Notes: a model not told the origin generated them from the letters alone. 64,000 bases of DNA from Lycium barbarum (GCF_019175385.1 NC_083348.1:46274950-46338949); one strand, 5' to 3'; shown: positions 11,274 through 24,172, counted from the first letter of the stretch. Made by a program: numbers and translations.

Positions 11274-11733
11274 GAGGCGTAGGGAATTGGAATTTGCTGT
11301 TAGTGACATGGTTTTCTTGAAAGTGTCACCTATGAAGGGGGTAATGCATTTTGGTAGAAAGGGCAAGCTTAGTCCTCGCTATATTGGTCCTTACGAGATT
11401 ACGAAAAAGGTTGGGAAGGTAGCGTACGAGTTGAGATTACCGGCTGAGATGTCCATGGTTAATCCGATGTTTCACATTTCGATGTTGAGATTGTACAAAC
11501 CTGATCCTTCCCATGCGTTGCACCATAAAGATATTGAAATTGATGAAGCTCTGTCTTATGAAGAAGAACCAGTTCAGATCTTGGATCGTCAAATTAGAAG
11601 GTTGAGAACAAAGGATGTAGTGTCAGTTAAAGTGTTATGGCGAAACCATAATAGTGAGGAAGCTACTTGGGAAGCAGAGGAGGACATGAAGAAGAGATAT
11701 CCTCACTTGTTCCCTATGGTAGGTATGAGCTAG
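11274..11733 (+). pseudogene. Integrase C-terminal / chromodomain-like fragment (internal0 of tandem array)
   Basis: An open 148-residue frame begins in the GPY/F-type C-terminal module of integrase (KGKLSPRYIGPYEITKKVGK), then FHISMLRLYKPDPSH, and ends in a chromodomain-like tail (SVKVLWRNHNSEEATWEAEE) found in chromovirus integrases, where it is thought to guide insertion into heterochromatin. Everything upstream in the integrase is missing: the left edge abuts element N. The ATG at 11287 is internal, not a true start. The same segment, about 95% alike by eye, recurs at 17410-17870 and 23590-24056, so this is the right end of a third array unit. Confidence 0.88.
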
Positions 11734-11816
11734 CATTTTAAATTATTCAAAGATGAATCGTTGTGTTTTTTCGAAACAACTTGTGGTTTAGCGAATTCTT
11801 TCTATGCTACAATTCT

Positions 11817-11853
11817 CATTCGAGGACGAATGATCTTAAGGGGGGGGGGGGGG
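11817..11853 (+). other. Hairpin and polypurine tract before LTR1
   Basis: CATTCG-AGGA-CGAATG (11817-11832) is followed by TCTTAAG and a run of 14 G's, then ATAA and the LTR. The G run is longer here than in the sister copies (7 G's at 17978-17983 and nearby). Confidence 0.85.
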
Positions 11854-12290
11854 ATAATGTAACACTCTGTTGATCTGAGTTAGGTGTGAAGGAATTAAAT
11901 GAGAAGTAATGTGACATTTTATGCATATGAAGTCCTATCAATATGAATTTGGGTGGAAATAGTTGATTTAAGATCAAGACCAAGTAGTGAAGTACGTAAG
12001 AGTTCTTAAAATCGCCTAAGATTTGTTGACCTGTCTTGTAAGAAATTTCATGAAGGTCCGTTGCCAATTTCGGAAGACTTCCTCTAATTGAAGTTATAGA
12101 TCTTTGATATAGCTTTCCAACGGTATATAGCGGAGCTTAAACGGACTCGTGAGTAAAATGTTAGGGCCGATTTAATAACGTGCGTTTCACGGGATCATCC
12201 TGCGGTTCAATCCTGCGAATCTCAGGATGAACACCAGAAATCATGCCCCTCTGACATGTTGTCCGATAGGACTGCGTTTCATGGGTAAAA

Positions 12291-12305
12291 CGTGCGAATC
12301 GCACG
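12291..12305. promoter_or_regulatory. 7+1+7 palindrome upstream of TATA, LTR1
   Basis: CGTGCGA-A-TCGCACG is a perfect inverted repeat about 25 bp upstream of the TATA box, within a cluster of related TGCGTTTC/TGCGAATC motifs. In LTR2 one arm is mutated. Confidence 0.6.
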
Positions 12306-12328
12306 ATGCGTCACGCGCCTTGCTCAAT

Positions 12329-12336
12329 TATAAAAA
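12329..12336 (+). promoter_or_regulatory. TATA box, LTR1
   Basis: TATAAAAA, followed by CCCC. The matching box of LTR2 is at 18460-18467; LTR3 has lost it through a deletion. Confidence 0.75.
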
Positions 12337-13571
12337 CCCCCCAAAACGTGAAATTTTATTAAACCATCATTCCAACTCATCTTTGGTTGACTTTTTGAAG
12401 AGAAATAACCCTAGGGCTTCCCCAAAACATAGGGTAAGAACATCTTTAACATTATTAATCAATCCAAGCATTAAACCCATGATTCTTGAATGAAAAGCTT
12501 AAGGTTGCAAGGTAATATTTCTCAAAGTAACTCAAGCAAGGGTTTTGAGTGTTCTTCATTGTAAAAGTGAATTGTTGAGTTACGTAAGGCTTAATTAAGG
12601 TATGTCTCTTTTGAAAACCTTCTTTTGAAGTATGTCTCTTTTAAAATCCTTTTCGACTATGAAGGTGATTTGTATGTCTCTCTTTTAAAAAACCTTATTA
12701 TGGATGTATGCCTTCTTCTCAAAAGCTCTATATTGAATAAAAAGGTCAATCTCTCATACAAAACCCTAATTCATGTTTTCATTTTGGTTGGTGTGCGTGA
12801 GGGGAAAAACCCACATTAAACCTAGGTTGTATCATGCTCTACGTATGTATATCAGTTACAAATGTTTTTTGTTTATAAGAGATGATCAATAATGATGGCC
12901 TAGGGTTGGTAATGATGTGTTCATATTGAACTATGGCATTGAAATCTTGGTTAAAGAAGTGTAAACGTTTTCAAAGCGTTCTTTGAAATGGTTTATCTTT
13001 ATGATATGGGATAAGGAACTTTAATGCTAATTGATGGTGTGACTACTTTGAGACAATTTGTGAATCAGCTTCTATGTTATGAACTTTATTATTGTGTTTG
13101 GCCTAGCTACTCGGGAGGAAGGGTAGCCGCTATAGATCTTAGCGTGGTAATTGCCTAGCCTTTCGAGAGGAAGAGTGGCCACTACTGGGTTTGCTACCCG
13201 GAGTGCGGTTAATGACTAGCTATTCAGGATGAAGGTTAGCCACCGAGAATTACATATTTCGGTCTGGTGTGCTGTGTTTAGGGAATTTCTACGGTCATCC
13301 CTTCAATATGATTGATTCTTGGGCCTGTATTGGAATGTGTGATATTCTTATTCTCTCATGGAACTGTTGTTTACAATAATGATCAATTTGAAAGGCATAA
13401 CTGAAAGTTGTAACTTGACAAAAGGCTTTATGATCTGTTTTGATAATTCTTATTGAGATACACAAACTGAATAACTGCTTTTACATTGGTTTCACATGAT
13501 TTTCAGAACTGATTTCTTTACGTCTTATTATATTTTATTTTTATATTACTTGTTGTCCCCGAGGCACATAA

Positions 13572-13618
13572 TGAGTACGAAAGTACTCAAGCATACCATT
13601 GTTATTTTTTATGGTATG
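13572..13618 (+). other. Tandem double hairpin in LTR1 (different primary sequence)
   Basis: TGAGTAC-GAAA-GTACTCA, then CATACCAT-n11-ATGGTATG. LTR2 (19701-19748) and LTR3 (25642-25689) have 8-bp first stems CTGAGTAC/GTACTCAG with GAGA or GAAA loops. In LTR2 the second stem keeps pairing through a wobble. Confidence 0.65.
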
Positions 13619-14182
13619 TTAGGTAACGGAGAAGAGCAGGTAGGAGAACTTGCTGCTGCTGCTGTTGATTTGGTGAGCCCATATCTTTGTTCGTGGGACA
13701 CTTCCTGTTTCATTTATTATTCTAGATTTCCAGGTCACGTCCCGAAGTTAGATGATTGTTGTGTCTCTTAGAAGCTCCATAGATAGTTTTCAGAATTGTG
13801 GGTAGCTTGTCAAAGTCTCGTACGACTTAATGGGTGTTCGCCACGTTTATGACTATTTACTTATATTAGACTTCCGCTGATCTTATCTCATAATTGTGAT
13901 CCTGATATATTCAGTTACTTATAACTTTGTTAAATTTAATAAGGAAAGATTATTAAAAAGGAACTTGATGTTACATTTATTTTATAAACTGTTGGAGGTG
14001 AATATTGAACCTAGCGGGTTCAAGTGTTATTATTGTGTCGTTTAGGTTCTTGCGATATTGTTCATGATGTCGGATGCCGGTCACGTCTAGGGTGGGTTTT
14101 GGGCGTGACAAGCTATGTATCAGACCCTAAGTTTAAATACGTCCTAGGATTATTATCGGTGTCTGTGGAGCTGTGTCTAGTG

Positions 14183-14227
14183 GAGTTTTCCTTGTGCAGC
14201 CTGATCACCTGCATGACTGAGAAACTC
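14183..14227 (+). other. Leader hairpin, internal1
   Basis: Outer stem GAGTTT/AAACTC and inner stem TGCAG/CTGCA, about 65 nt past the PBS. It has the same two-tier shape and position as the leader hairpins of A, E, F and M but unrelated bases. Confidence 0.45.
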
Positions 14228-14488
14228 GCAGGACATTTATAGGTGTTTTCCTATTCTTATTGATTCTAGATTGTGCTATAGAGCTTGAACTTCCGTTAGG
14301 ATCATTCTGATGTGCCCGTTAATTCGTGCCTCACTAGAATGGCTTTAATTCGTGCTGCAATTTCTAATCTAGTGCATAATAGTGCTATGAGGTGCACGTT
14401 GGTTGTGCTATATAATGTGATGGATGGTACAAAGTCTCTTGGAATTCTATTGTAGGTTTGTGGTGGTGATCGTAAGCTGTGGTTGCAG

Positions 14489-17400
14489 ATGTTTTAAGAC
14501 AGGTATCCTTACCATCTGTTCTCAAGATGCTTACACTTTGATTGATCCGGGTTAAAATTTATCCTATGTGACCCCTTATTTTGCTCTTGATTTGGGAATG
14601 AAACCCAAACCTTTGTGTGAACCTTTTGTTGTTGATATGCCTTTTGGTGTTCCTGTTATTGCTTCTAGAGTGTATAGAAATTATGTTTTTATGATCAAGG
14701 GACGTGAGGCCGTGGCTGATTTGTATGAACTTGAGATGGTGGATTTTGATATAATTATGGGGATGGACTGGTTGTCCGCATGTTATGCTAATGTGGATTG
14801 TCGCCATAAGTTAGTTCGTTTCGCCTTTCCCGAGGAGCCTGTTATTTGTGGGAGGGTGAAATTGCTAAGCCAATGGGTAGATTTATTTCCCATCTTAAGG
14901 CTCATAAGATGATTACTAAGGGGTGTATTTACCATTTGGTCGCTATTAATGATACAAAAGCAGTAGTAACCGAATTTGCATCAGTTCCCATAGTCAGTGA
15001 TTATCCCAAAGTATTTCCTGAAGATCTTCCTGGTATCCCTCCTGATAGAGTTATTGATTTTGGGATTGATGTTATTCCCAACATCCAACTAATTTCTATT
15101 CCACCTTGTCGTAATGCTCCAGCAGAGCTAAGGGAATTAAAGGATCAGTTGAAGGACTTGTTGGATAAGGGTTTCATCTGACCAAGTTCCTCACCTTGGG
15201 GTGCCCCAGGCTTGTTGTTAGGAAGAATGATGGTTCCCTTAGGATGTGTGTTGACTACCGTCAGCTTAATAAGGTGTCCATTAAGAATAAGTATCCCTTG
15301 CCTAGGATAGATGATTTGTTTGACCAATTTCAGGGTGCTAAGTTTTATTCGAAGATTGACCTGAGGTTTGGATATCATCAATTGAAGATAAAGGAGAAGG
15401 ATATCCCGAAAATAACATTCCGTACTTGTTATGGGCACTTTGAGTTCCTAGTCATGTCCTTTGGGTTGACCAATGCGCCTGCTACATTCATGGATCTGAT
15501 GAATCGTGTGTTTAAGCCTTATCTACACTGTTTCATTATTGTGTTCATTGATGATATTTTGGTGTATTCTAAAAGTAATGAGGATCATGCAAATCATTTG
15601 AGAATAACTTTTACAACACTCGAGGAGAACGAGCTTTATGCAAAATTCTCTAAGTGTGAATTCTTGCTTGAGATAGTGGTTTTCTTAGGTCATGTGGTGA
15701 CTGGTGACTGCACTAAAGTAGACCCTCCGAAAATTTCAGCTGTTAAGGATTGGCCAAGACCAACTAGTGCGACGGAAATTCGTAGTTTCTTGGGTTTGAC
15801 AAATTATTACTGAAAGTTTGTGGAAGGCTTTTCGTCAATAGCCTCTCCATTGACTAAATTGACACAGAAGACTGCTAAGTTTCAGTGGTCCGAAGCTTGT
15901 GAAAAGAGTTTCCAAGAACTTAAGACAAGGTTGACATCGGATCCTATTTTGACTTTACCTTCTGGTTCTAGTGGATATGTAGTGTATTGTGATGCTTCTA
16001 GAATTGGTTTGGGTTGTGTATTGATGCAGAATGGCTAGGTGATTGCTTATGCTTCACGACAGTTGAAGAAGCATGAGAAGATCTATCCGACTCATGACTT
16101 AGAATTGGATGCAGTGGTATTTGCTTTGAAAATTTGGCGTCATTATCTGTATGGTGAGCATTGTGATATTTTTACTGATCACAAGAGTCTGCAATATATC
16201 TTCAAGCAGCGAGAGTTGAACCTCAGACAGAGGAGGTGGTTGGAGTTGTTAAAAGATTACGACTTGAACATTTTGTATCATCCTGGTAAGGCTAATGTGG
16301 TTGCTGACGCTTTGAGTAGAAAATCTATGGGCACGTTGGCTTATTTGCGTGCACATGAAATCCCCATGGGGAAGGAAATTCGAAGACTTGCTAGTCTTGG
16401 GGTCAGACTTGATGACGGTCTGACATTGTGGAAAGGATTAAATCCAAGGAATATGATGATGAAAGTTTGGCAAAGCTGAGAGATTGAGTGGAAAGGGGTG
16501 AGTACACTACATTTACTGTTGGGACTGATGATAGTGTTCTGCGATTGCAAGGACGATTGTGTGTTCCCGATGTTGATGGTCTTCGAAAAGAACTAATGAT
16601 GGAAGCTCATAGTTCCAAGTATTCGGTTCATCTGGGATCTACCAAGATGTATAAGGATTTGAAACAACAGTATTGGTGGAAGAGCATGAAGGTTGATATT
16701 TCTATCTTTGTGGCTAAGTGTTTGAACTGTCAATAGGTGAAGGCTGAACATCAAAGGCCTGGTGGCTTGGCTCAAAACATTAAGATTCCTCAAAGGAAGT
16801 GGGAGATGATAAATATGGACTTTGTTGCAGGTTTACCTCGCACAAGGGCCAAGTATGATTCAATTTGGGTGATCGTGGATAGACTCACGAAGTCTGACCA
16901 TTCTTTTCCTGTAAAGACGTCATATGTCGTGGCGGAGTATGCCAAGTTATATTTGAAGGAGATTGTTAGGTTGCATGGTGTTCCGACATCTATCAAATCT
17001 GACAGAGGTACGCAATTTACAGCTCATTTCTGGCAGACGTTTCAATAAGGTTTGGGGACTGGAGTGAAATTGAGCACTGCCTTTAATCCTCAAACTGACG
17101 GGCAAGCAGGGAGAACTATTCAAACTTTGGAGGATATGTTGCGTGCTTGTGCAATCGATTTTGGAGGAAGTTGGGATGAACACCTACGTTTGGTGGAATT
17201 CGCTTACAATAATAGCTATCAAGATAGTATTCAGATGGCTCCTTATGAGGCTGTTTATGGGAGGCGTTGTCGATCTCCAATTGGTTGGTTTGGACCAACG
17301 AAAGTAGAGTTGTTGGGTCATGATTCAATTCATGAGGCGATTGAGAAGGTAAATATTATTGCGCAACGACTGAAGACCGCACAGAGTAGACAAAAGTCTT

Positions 17401-17867
17401 ATATGGATATGAGCCATAGCGAATTGGAATTTGCTGTTGGTGATAGGGTTTTCTTGAAAGTGTTACCTATGAAGGGGGTAATGCGTTTTGGTAGAAAGGG
17501 CAAGCTTAGTCCTCGCTATATTGGTCCTTACGAGATTACGAAAAGGTTGGGAAGGTAGCGTACGAATTGAGATTACTGGCTGAGATGTCCATGGTTCATC
17601 CGGTGTTTCACATTTCGATGTAGACATTGTACAAAACTGATCCTTCCAATGTGTTGCACTATGAAACTATTGAAATTGATGAAGCTCTATCTTATGAAGA
17701 AGAACTAGTTCAGATCTTTGATCGTCAAATTAGAAGGTTGAGAACAAAGGATGTAGCGTAGGGTTAATGTGTTGTGGCGAAACCATAATACTGAGGAAGC
17801 TTCTTGGGAAGCAGAGAAGGACATGAAGAAGAGATATCCTCACTTGTTCCCTATGGTAGGTATGAGC
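14489..17867 (+). pseudogene. Internal1 pol: protease to chromodomain, gag deleted
   Basis: The internal region passes from the leader straight into the protease (GILTICSQDAYTLIDPG, then IMGMDWLSACYANVDC) with no gag between. RT follows (14846-15813; FIDDIL at 15544-15555), then RNase H (15820-16479; [13 protein letters not shown]), integrase zinc finger and core (16488-17160) and the GPY/F-chromodomain tail (to 17867). Lesions: stop within LIDPG, TGA at 15179-15181, a missing base near 15215, TGA at about 15811, TAG at 16036-16038 and 16734-16736, TAA at 17046-17048, and later frameshifts. The integrase catalytic Glu is lost: the site reads GQAGRTIQ where E is expected. The TGA at 15179 and the frameshift near 15215 are shared with internal2. 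Confidence 0.9.
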
Positions 17868-17954
17868 TAGCATTTTAAATTATTCAAAGATGAATCGTTG
17901 TGTTTTTTCGAAACAACTTGTGGTTTAGGGAATTCTTTCTATGCTACAATTCTC

Positions 17955-17987
17955 ATTCGAGGACGAATGATCTTAAAGGGGGGATAA
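17955..17987 (+). other. Hairpin and polypurine tract before LTR2
   Basis: CATTCG-AGGA-CGAATG, then TCTTAAAGGGGGGATAA, directly before TGTAACAC. Confidence 0.85.
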
Positions 17988-20261
17988 TGTAACACTCCAT
18001 AGATCTGAGTTAGGTGTGAAGATATTAAATGAGAAGTACTGTGATATTTTATCCATATGAAGTCCTATCAATATGGGTTTGGGTGGAAATAGTTGATTTA
18101 AGATCAAGACCAAGTAGTGAAGTATGTAGGAGTTCTTAAAATCACCTAAGATTTGTTGACATGTCTTGTAGGCAAATTTCGCGAAACTCCGTTGCAAATT
18201 TGGGAAGCCTTCCTCTGATAGAAGTTGTAGATCTTTGAAATAGATTTCCAACGGTATATAGGGGAGCTTAAACGGACTTGTGAGTAAAAGGTTTTGGCCG
18301 TTTTACTAACGTGCATTTCGCGGGATCATCCTGCTGTTCAATCCTGCGAATCTCTGGATGAGCCCCAGAAATCACGCCCCTCGGACACGTTGTGCGATAG
18401 GGCTGCGTTTCGCGGGTCAAACGTGCGAATCGAACAATGCGTCATGCGCCTTGCTCGACTATAAAAACCCCAGAACGTGAAATTTTCTTAAACCATCATT
18501 CCCACTCATCTTTGGTTGACCTTTTGAGGAGAAATAACATTGGGGCTTCCCCAAAACATAGGGTAAGAACATCTTTAACATTATTAATCAATCCTAGCAT
18601 TAAACCCATGATTCTTCAATGAAAAACTTAGGGTTGCAAGGTAATCTTTCTCAAAGTGACTCACGCTAGGGTTTTGGGTGTTCTTCATTGTAAAAGTGAA
18701 TTGTTGAGTTACGTAAGGCTTAATTAAGGTATGTCTCTTTTGAAAACCTTCTTTTGAAGTATGTCTCTTTTAAAAATCCTTTTTGACTGTGAAGGTGATT
18801 TGTATGACTCCCGTTTAAAAAACCTTATTATGGATGTATGTCTTCTTCTCAAAAGTTCTATATTGAATAAAAAGGTGAATCTCTCATACAAAACCCTAAT
18901 TCATGTTTTGATTGTTGTTGGTGTGCATGAGAGGACAAGCTCACATTAAACCTAGTTTGTATCATGCTCTACGTATGTATATAAGTTACAAATGTTTTTC
19001 GTTTATAAGAGATGATCAATAATGATGGAAAAGGGTTGGTATTGATGTTTTCATGTTGAACTATGGCATTGAAATCTTGGTTAAAGAAGTGTAAACTTTT
19101 TTAAGACGTTCTTTGAAATGGTTTATCTTTATGATATGGGATAAGGAACTTTAATGCTAATTGATGGTGTGACTAATTTGAGACAATTTGTGAATCGGCT
19201 TCTATGCTATGAAATTTATTGTTGTGTTTGGCCTAGCTACTCGGGAGGAAGGGTAGCCGCTATGGATCCTAGTGTGGTAATTGCCTAGCCATTCGGGAGG
19301 AAGAGTGGGCACTACCGGGTTCACTACCCGGAGTGGGGTTAATGCCTAGCTATTCAGGAGGAAGGATAGCCACCGAGAATTACATATTCCGGTGTAGTGC
19401 GCTGTGTTTAGGGAACCTCTACGGTCATCCCTTCGATGTGATTGATTCTTGGTCCTGTATTGGCATGTGTGATATTCTTATTCTATCGTGGAACTGTTGT
19501 TGACAATCTTGATCAATTTGAAAGGCATAACTGAAAGTTGTAACTTGACAAAAGGCTTTATGATATGTTTTGGTAATTCTTATTGAGATACACAAACTGA
19601 ATAACTGCTTTTACATTAGTTTCACATGATTTTCAGAACTGATTTCTTTATGTATTATTATATTTTATTTTTATATTACTTGTTGTCCCCGAGGAACTCA
19701 CTGAGTACGAGAGTACTCAGGCATACTATTTTTGTTTTTGATGGTATGTTAGGTAACAGAGAAGAGCAGGTTCGTGATACTTTCGACGCTTAGGAGAACT
19801 GGCTGCTGCTGTTGTTGATTCGGTGAGCCCACATCTTTGTTCGTGGAACACTTTCTGTTTCATTTATTATTCTATATTTTCGGGCTACGTCCCGAAGTTA
19901 GATAATTGTTGTGTCTCTTAGAAGCTCCATAGATAGTTGTCAGAATTGTGGGTAGATTGTCAAAGTCTTGTACAACTTAGTGGGTGTTCGCCATGTTTAT
20001 AACTATTTACTTATATTAGAATTCCGCTGATCTTATTTCATAATTGTGATCCTGATATATGCAGTTACTTATGACTTTGTTTAATTTAATAAGGAAAGAT
20101 TATTAAAAAGGAACTTGATGTTACATTTATTTTATAAACTGTTGGAGGTGAATATTGAACCTGGCGGGTTCAAGTGTTATTATTGTGTCGTTTAGGTTCT
20201 TGCGATATTGTTCATGATGTCGGATACCGGTCACGTCTAGGGTGGGTTTTGGGGCGCGACA
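17988..20261 (+). mobile_element. Tandem array LTR2
   Basis: Runs from TGTAACACTCC to GGGGCGCGACA, 2274 bp, and is the most complete of the three LTRs. It contains U3 motifs at 18300-18450, TATAAAAA at 18460-18467, the donor AAG|GTAATC at 18640/18641, the double hairpin at 19701-19748, and GAGCAGGTTCG after it. It serves both as 3' LTR of internal1 and as 5' LTR of internal2, which is the mark of a tandem LTR-retrotransposon array. Confidence 0.92.
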
Positions 20262-20638
20262 AGCTTGGTATCAGAGCCTAGGGTTAAATACGTCCTAGGA
20301 TTATTGTCGGTATCTATGGTGCTGTGTCTAGTGGAGTTTTCCTTGTGCAGCCTGATCACCTGCATGACTGAGAAACTCCCAGGACATTTATAGGTGTTTC
20401 CTATTCTTCTTGATTCTAGATTGTGCTATAGAGCTTGAACTTCCGTTAGGATCATTCTGACGTGCCCGTTAATTCATACCTAGCGAGAATCTCTTTAATA
20501 CGTGCTGCACTTTCTAACCTAGTGAACAATAGAGCTATGAGGTGCACGTTGGTTGTGCTATATAATGTGATGGATGGTGCAATGTCTCTTGGAATTCTAT
20601 TGTAGGTTTGTGGTGGTGATCGTAAGCTGTTGTTGCAG
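18641..20638 (+). other. Candidate intron from LTR2 to the gag start region
   Basis: The donor AAG|GTAATC and the acceptor TGTTGCAG|ATG are placed as in internal1. The leader is otherwise collinear with that copy. Confidence 0.4.
20266..20278 (+). other. Primer binding site, internal2
   Basis: TGGTATCAGAGCC, 4 nt after the LTR2 end. It is an intact initiator tRNA-Met type site, unlike the damaged one of internal1. Confidence 0.9.
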
Positions 20639-23600
20639 ATGTTTTAAGACAGGTATCCTTACCATCTGTTCTCATGATGCTTACTCATTGATTGATCTGG
20701 GTTCAAATTTATCCAATGTGACCCCTTATTTTGCTCTTGTTTTGGGAATGAAACCCGAACCTTTGTGTGAACCTTTTGTTGTTGATACGTCTTCTGGTGT
20801 TCATGTTATTGCTTCTAGAGTGTATAGAAATTGTGTTGTTGTGATCAAGGGACGTGAGACAATGGCTGATTTGTATGAACTTGAGATGGTGGATTTTGAT
20901 GTAATTATTGGGATGGACTGGTTGTCCGCATGTTATGCTAATGTAGATTGTCACCATAAGTTAGTTCGCTTCGCCTTTCCCGAGGAGCCTGTTATTGTGT
21001 GGGAGGGTGAAATTGCTAAGCCAAGGGGTATATTTATTTCCTATCTTAAGGCTCATAAGATGATTACTAAGGGGTATATTTACTATTTGGTCGCTGTTAA
21101 TGATACAAAAGCCGTAGTACCCGAATTTGCATCAGTTCCCATAGTCAGTGATTATCCCTAAGTATTTCCTGAAGATCTTCATGGTATCCCTCCTGATAGA
21201 GTTATTGATTTTGGGATTGATGTTATTCCCAACACCCAACCAATTTTTACTCCACCTTATCGTATGGCTCCAGCGGAGCTAACGAAATTAAAGGATCAGT
21301 TGAAGGACTTGTTGGATAAGGGTTTCATCTGACCAAGTTCCTCACCTTGGGGTTCCCCAGGCTTGTTGTTAGGAAGAAGGATGGTTCCCATAGAATGTGT
21401 GTTGACTACTGTCTGCTTAATAAGGTGATTATTAAGAATAAGTATCCCTTGCCTAGGATAGATGATTTGTTTGACCAACTTCAGGGTGCTAAGTTCTATT
21501 CGAAGATTGACCTGAGGTCTTGATATCATCAATTCAAGATAAAGCAGAAGGATATCCCGAAAACAGCTTTCCGTACTCGTTATGGGCACTTTGAGTTCCT
21601 AGTCATATCCTTTGGGTTGACCAATACTCCTGCTGCATTCATGGATCTGATGAATCGTGTGTTTAAGCCTTATCTAGACTTTTTCATTATTGTGTTCATT
21701 GATGATATTTTGGTGTATTCTAAAAGTAATGAGGATCACGCAAATCATTTGAGAATAACTTTGACAACACTCGAGGAGAACGAGTTTTATGAAAAATTCT
21801 CTAAGTATGAATTTTGGCTTGAGTCGGTGGCTTTCTTAGGTCATGTTGTGACTGGGGACGGCATTAAAGTAGACCCTCAGAAAATTTCAATGATTAAGGA
21901 TTGGCCAAGACCAACTAGTGCGACGGAAATTCGTAGTTTCTTGGGTTTGGCAAATTATTACCGAAAGTTTGTGAAAGGCTTTTCGTCAATAGCCTCTCCA
22001 TTGACTAAATTGACACAGAAGACTGCTAAGTTTCAGTTGTCCGAAGCTTGTGAAAAGAGTTTCCAAGAACTTAAGACAAGGTTTACTTCGGCTCCTATTT
22101 TGACTTTACCTTCTGGGTTTGGTGGATATGTAGTGTATTGTGATGCTTCTAGAATTGGTTTGGGTTGTGTATTCATGTATAACGGGAAGGTGATTGCTTA
22201 TGCTTCACGACAGTTGAAGAAGTATGAAAAGAACTATCCGACTCATGACTTGGAATTGGCTGCAGTGGTATTTGCTTTGAAAATTTGGCGTCATTATCTG
22301 TATGGTGAGCATTGTGATGTTTTTACTGATCACAAGAGTCTGCAATATATCTTCAAGTATCGGGAGTTGAACCTCAGACAGAGGAGGTGGTTGGAGTTGT
22401 TAAAAGATTACAACTTGATTATTTTGTATCATCCTGGTAAGGCTAATGTGGTTGTTAACACTTTGAGTAGAAAATCTATGGGCACGTTAACTTATTTGCG
22501 TGCACATGAAATCCCCATGGGGAAGGAAATTCGAAGACTTGCTAGTCTTGGGGTCAGACTTGATGAAACTGAAGATGGAGAGTTAGTGGGAATCACGCCA
22601 TCACGGTCTGACATTGTGGAAAGGATTAAATCCAAGCAATATGATGATGAACTTTTGGAAAAGCTGAGAGATGGAGTGGAAAGGGGTGAGTACACTTCAT
22701 TTACTGTTGGGACTGGCGATAGTGTTCTGCGATTGCAAGGACGATTGTGTCTTCCCGATGTTGATGATCTTCGACAAGAACTAATGATGGAATCATAGTT
22801 CCAAGTATTCAGTTCATCTGGGATCCACCAAGATGTATAAGGATTTGAAACAACAGTATTGGTGGAAGAGCATGAAGGTTGATATTTCTAACTTTGTGGC
22901 TATGTGTTTGAACTGTCAACAAGTGAAGGATGAACATCAAAGGCCTGGTGGCTTGGCTCAAAACATTGAGATTCCTCAATGGAAGTGGGAGATGATAAAT
23001 ATGGACTTTGTTGCAGGTTTACTTCGCACAAGGGCCAAGTATGATTCAATTTGGGTGATCGTGGATAGACTCACGAAGTCTGCCCATTTTCTTCCTGTAA
23101 AGATGTCATATGCCGCGGCAGAGTACGCCAAGTTATACTTGAAGGACATTGTTAGGTTGCATGGTGTTCCGACATATATCAAATCTGATAGAGGTACGCA
23201 ATTTACAGCTCATTTCTGGCAGACGTTTCAAGAAGGTTTGGGGACTGGAGTGAAATTGAGCACTTCCTTTCATCCTCATACTTACAGGAAAGTAGAGATA
23301 ACTATTCAAACTTTGGAGGATATGTTGCGTGCTTGTGCAATCGATTTGGGAGGAAGTTAGGATGAATACCTACCTTTGGTGGAATTTGCTTACAATAATA
23401 GCTATCAAGCTGGTATTCAGATGGCTCCTTATGAGGATCGTTATGGAAGGCGTTGTCGGTCTCCAATTTGTTAGTTTGAACCAACGGAAGTAGAGTTGTT
23501 GGGTCCTGATTCAGTTCATGAGGCGATCGAGAAGGTAAATCTTATTCTGCAGCGACTGAAGACTGCACAGAGTAGACAAAAGTCATATACGGATATAAGG

Positions 23601-24056
23601 CGTAGGGAATTGGAATTTGCTATTGGTGACAAGCTTTTCTTGAAAGTGTCACCTATGAAGGGGGTAATGCATTTTGGTAGAAAGGGCAAGCTTAGTCCTC
23701 GCTATATTTGTCCTTACGAGATTACGAAAAAGATTGGAAAGGTAGCGTACGAGTTGAGATTACCGGCTGAGATGTCTATGGTTCATCTGGTGTTTCACAT
23801 TTCGATGTTGAGATTGTACAAACCTGATCCTTCCCATGTGTTGCACCATGAAGATATTGAAATTGACGAAGCTCTGTCTTATGGAGAAGAAGCTATTCAG
23901 ATCTTGGATCGTCAAATTAGAAGGTTGAGAACAAAGGATGTAGCGTCGGTTAAAGTGTTGTGGCGAAACCATAATACAGAGGAAGCTACTTGGGAAGCAG
24001 AGGAGGACATGAAGAAGAGATATCCCCACTTGTTCCCTATGGCAGGTATGGGTTAG
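20639..24056 (+). pseudogene. Internal2 pol: protease to chromodomain, gag deleted
   Basis: Collinear with internal1 and also without gag. Protease 20650-21161 (LIDLGSNLSNV; IIGMDWLSACYANVDC), RT with FIDDIL at 21695-21706, RNase H, integrase (zinc finger about 22790-22920; core [15 protein letters not shown]) and a fully open C-terminal module of 186 residues (23496-24056) ending in the chromodomain-like tail. Lesions: TAA at about 21160, TGA at 21330-21332, a missing base near 21365, TGA near 21523, a short deletion near 22795, and stops at 23358 and 23472. The first TGA and the frameshift are the same events as in internal1. The open frame 21617-22798 (393 residues) covers RT palm to integrase start. 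Confidence 0.9.
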
Positions 24057-24142
24057 CATTTAAAATTATTCAAATTTGAATCGTTGTGTTTTTTCGAAAC
24101 AACTTGTGGTTTAGCGAATTCTTTCTATGCTACAATTCTCAT

Positions 24143-24172
24143 TCGAGGACGAATGATCTTAAGGGGGGATAA
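24143..24172 (+). other. Hairpin and polypurine tract before LTR3
   Basis: CATTCG-AGGA-CGAATG, then TCTTAAGGGGGGATAA. The following LTR begins TATAACAC, so the canonical TG terminus has mutated to TA. Confidence 0.85.

Larger units (their letters stand above)
11858..14110 (+). mobile_element. Tandem array LTR1
   Basis: Runs from TGTAACACTC to GGGCGTGACA, 2253 bp. It contains palindromic GC-rich motifs (12180-12310), TATAAAAAC at 12329, a splice-donor-like AAG|GTAATA at 12511/12512, GCCTAGC-TATTC-GGGAGG-type repeats at 13100-13250, and the double hairpin at 13572-13618. It is collinear with LTR2 and LTR3. PBS-like sequence after it is damaged (TATGTATCAGACCC). No coding potential is credible within it. 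Confidence 0.92.
12512..14488 (+). other. Candidate intron from LTR1 to the gag start region
   Basis: The donor AAG|GTAATA lies about 180 nt past the TATA box. The acceptor GGTTGCAG ends at 14488 and is followed at once by ATG. The layout matches elements E, F and M. In this family gag is deleted just behind the ATG, so a spliced RNA would read only ATG-TTT-TAA. Inferred from sequence only. Confidence 0.4.
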
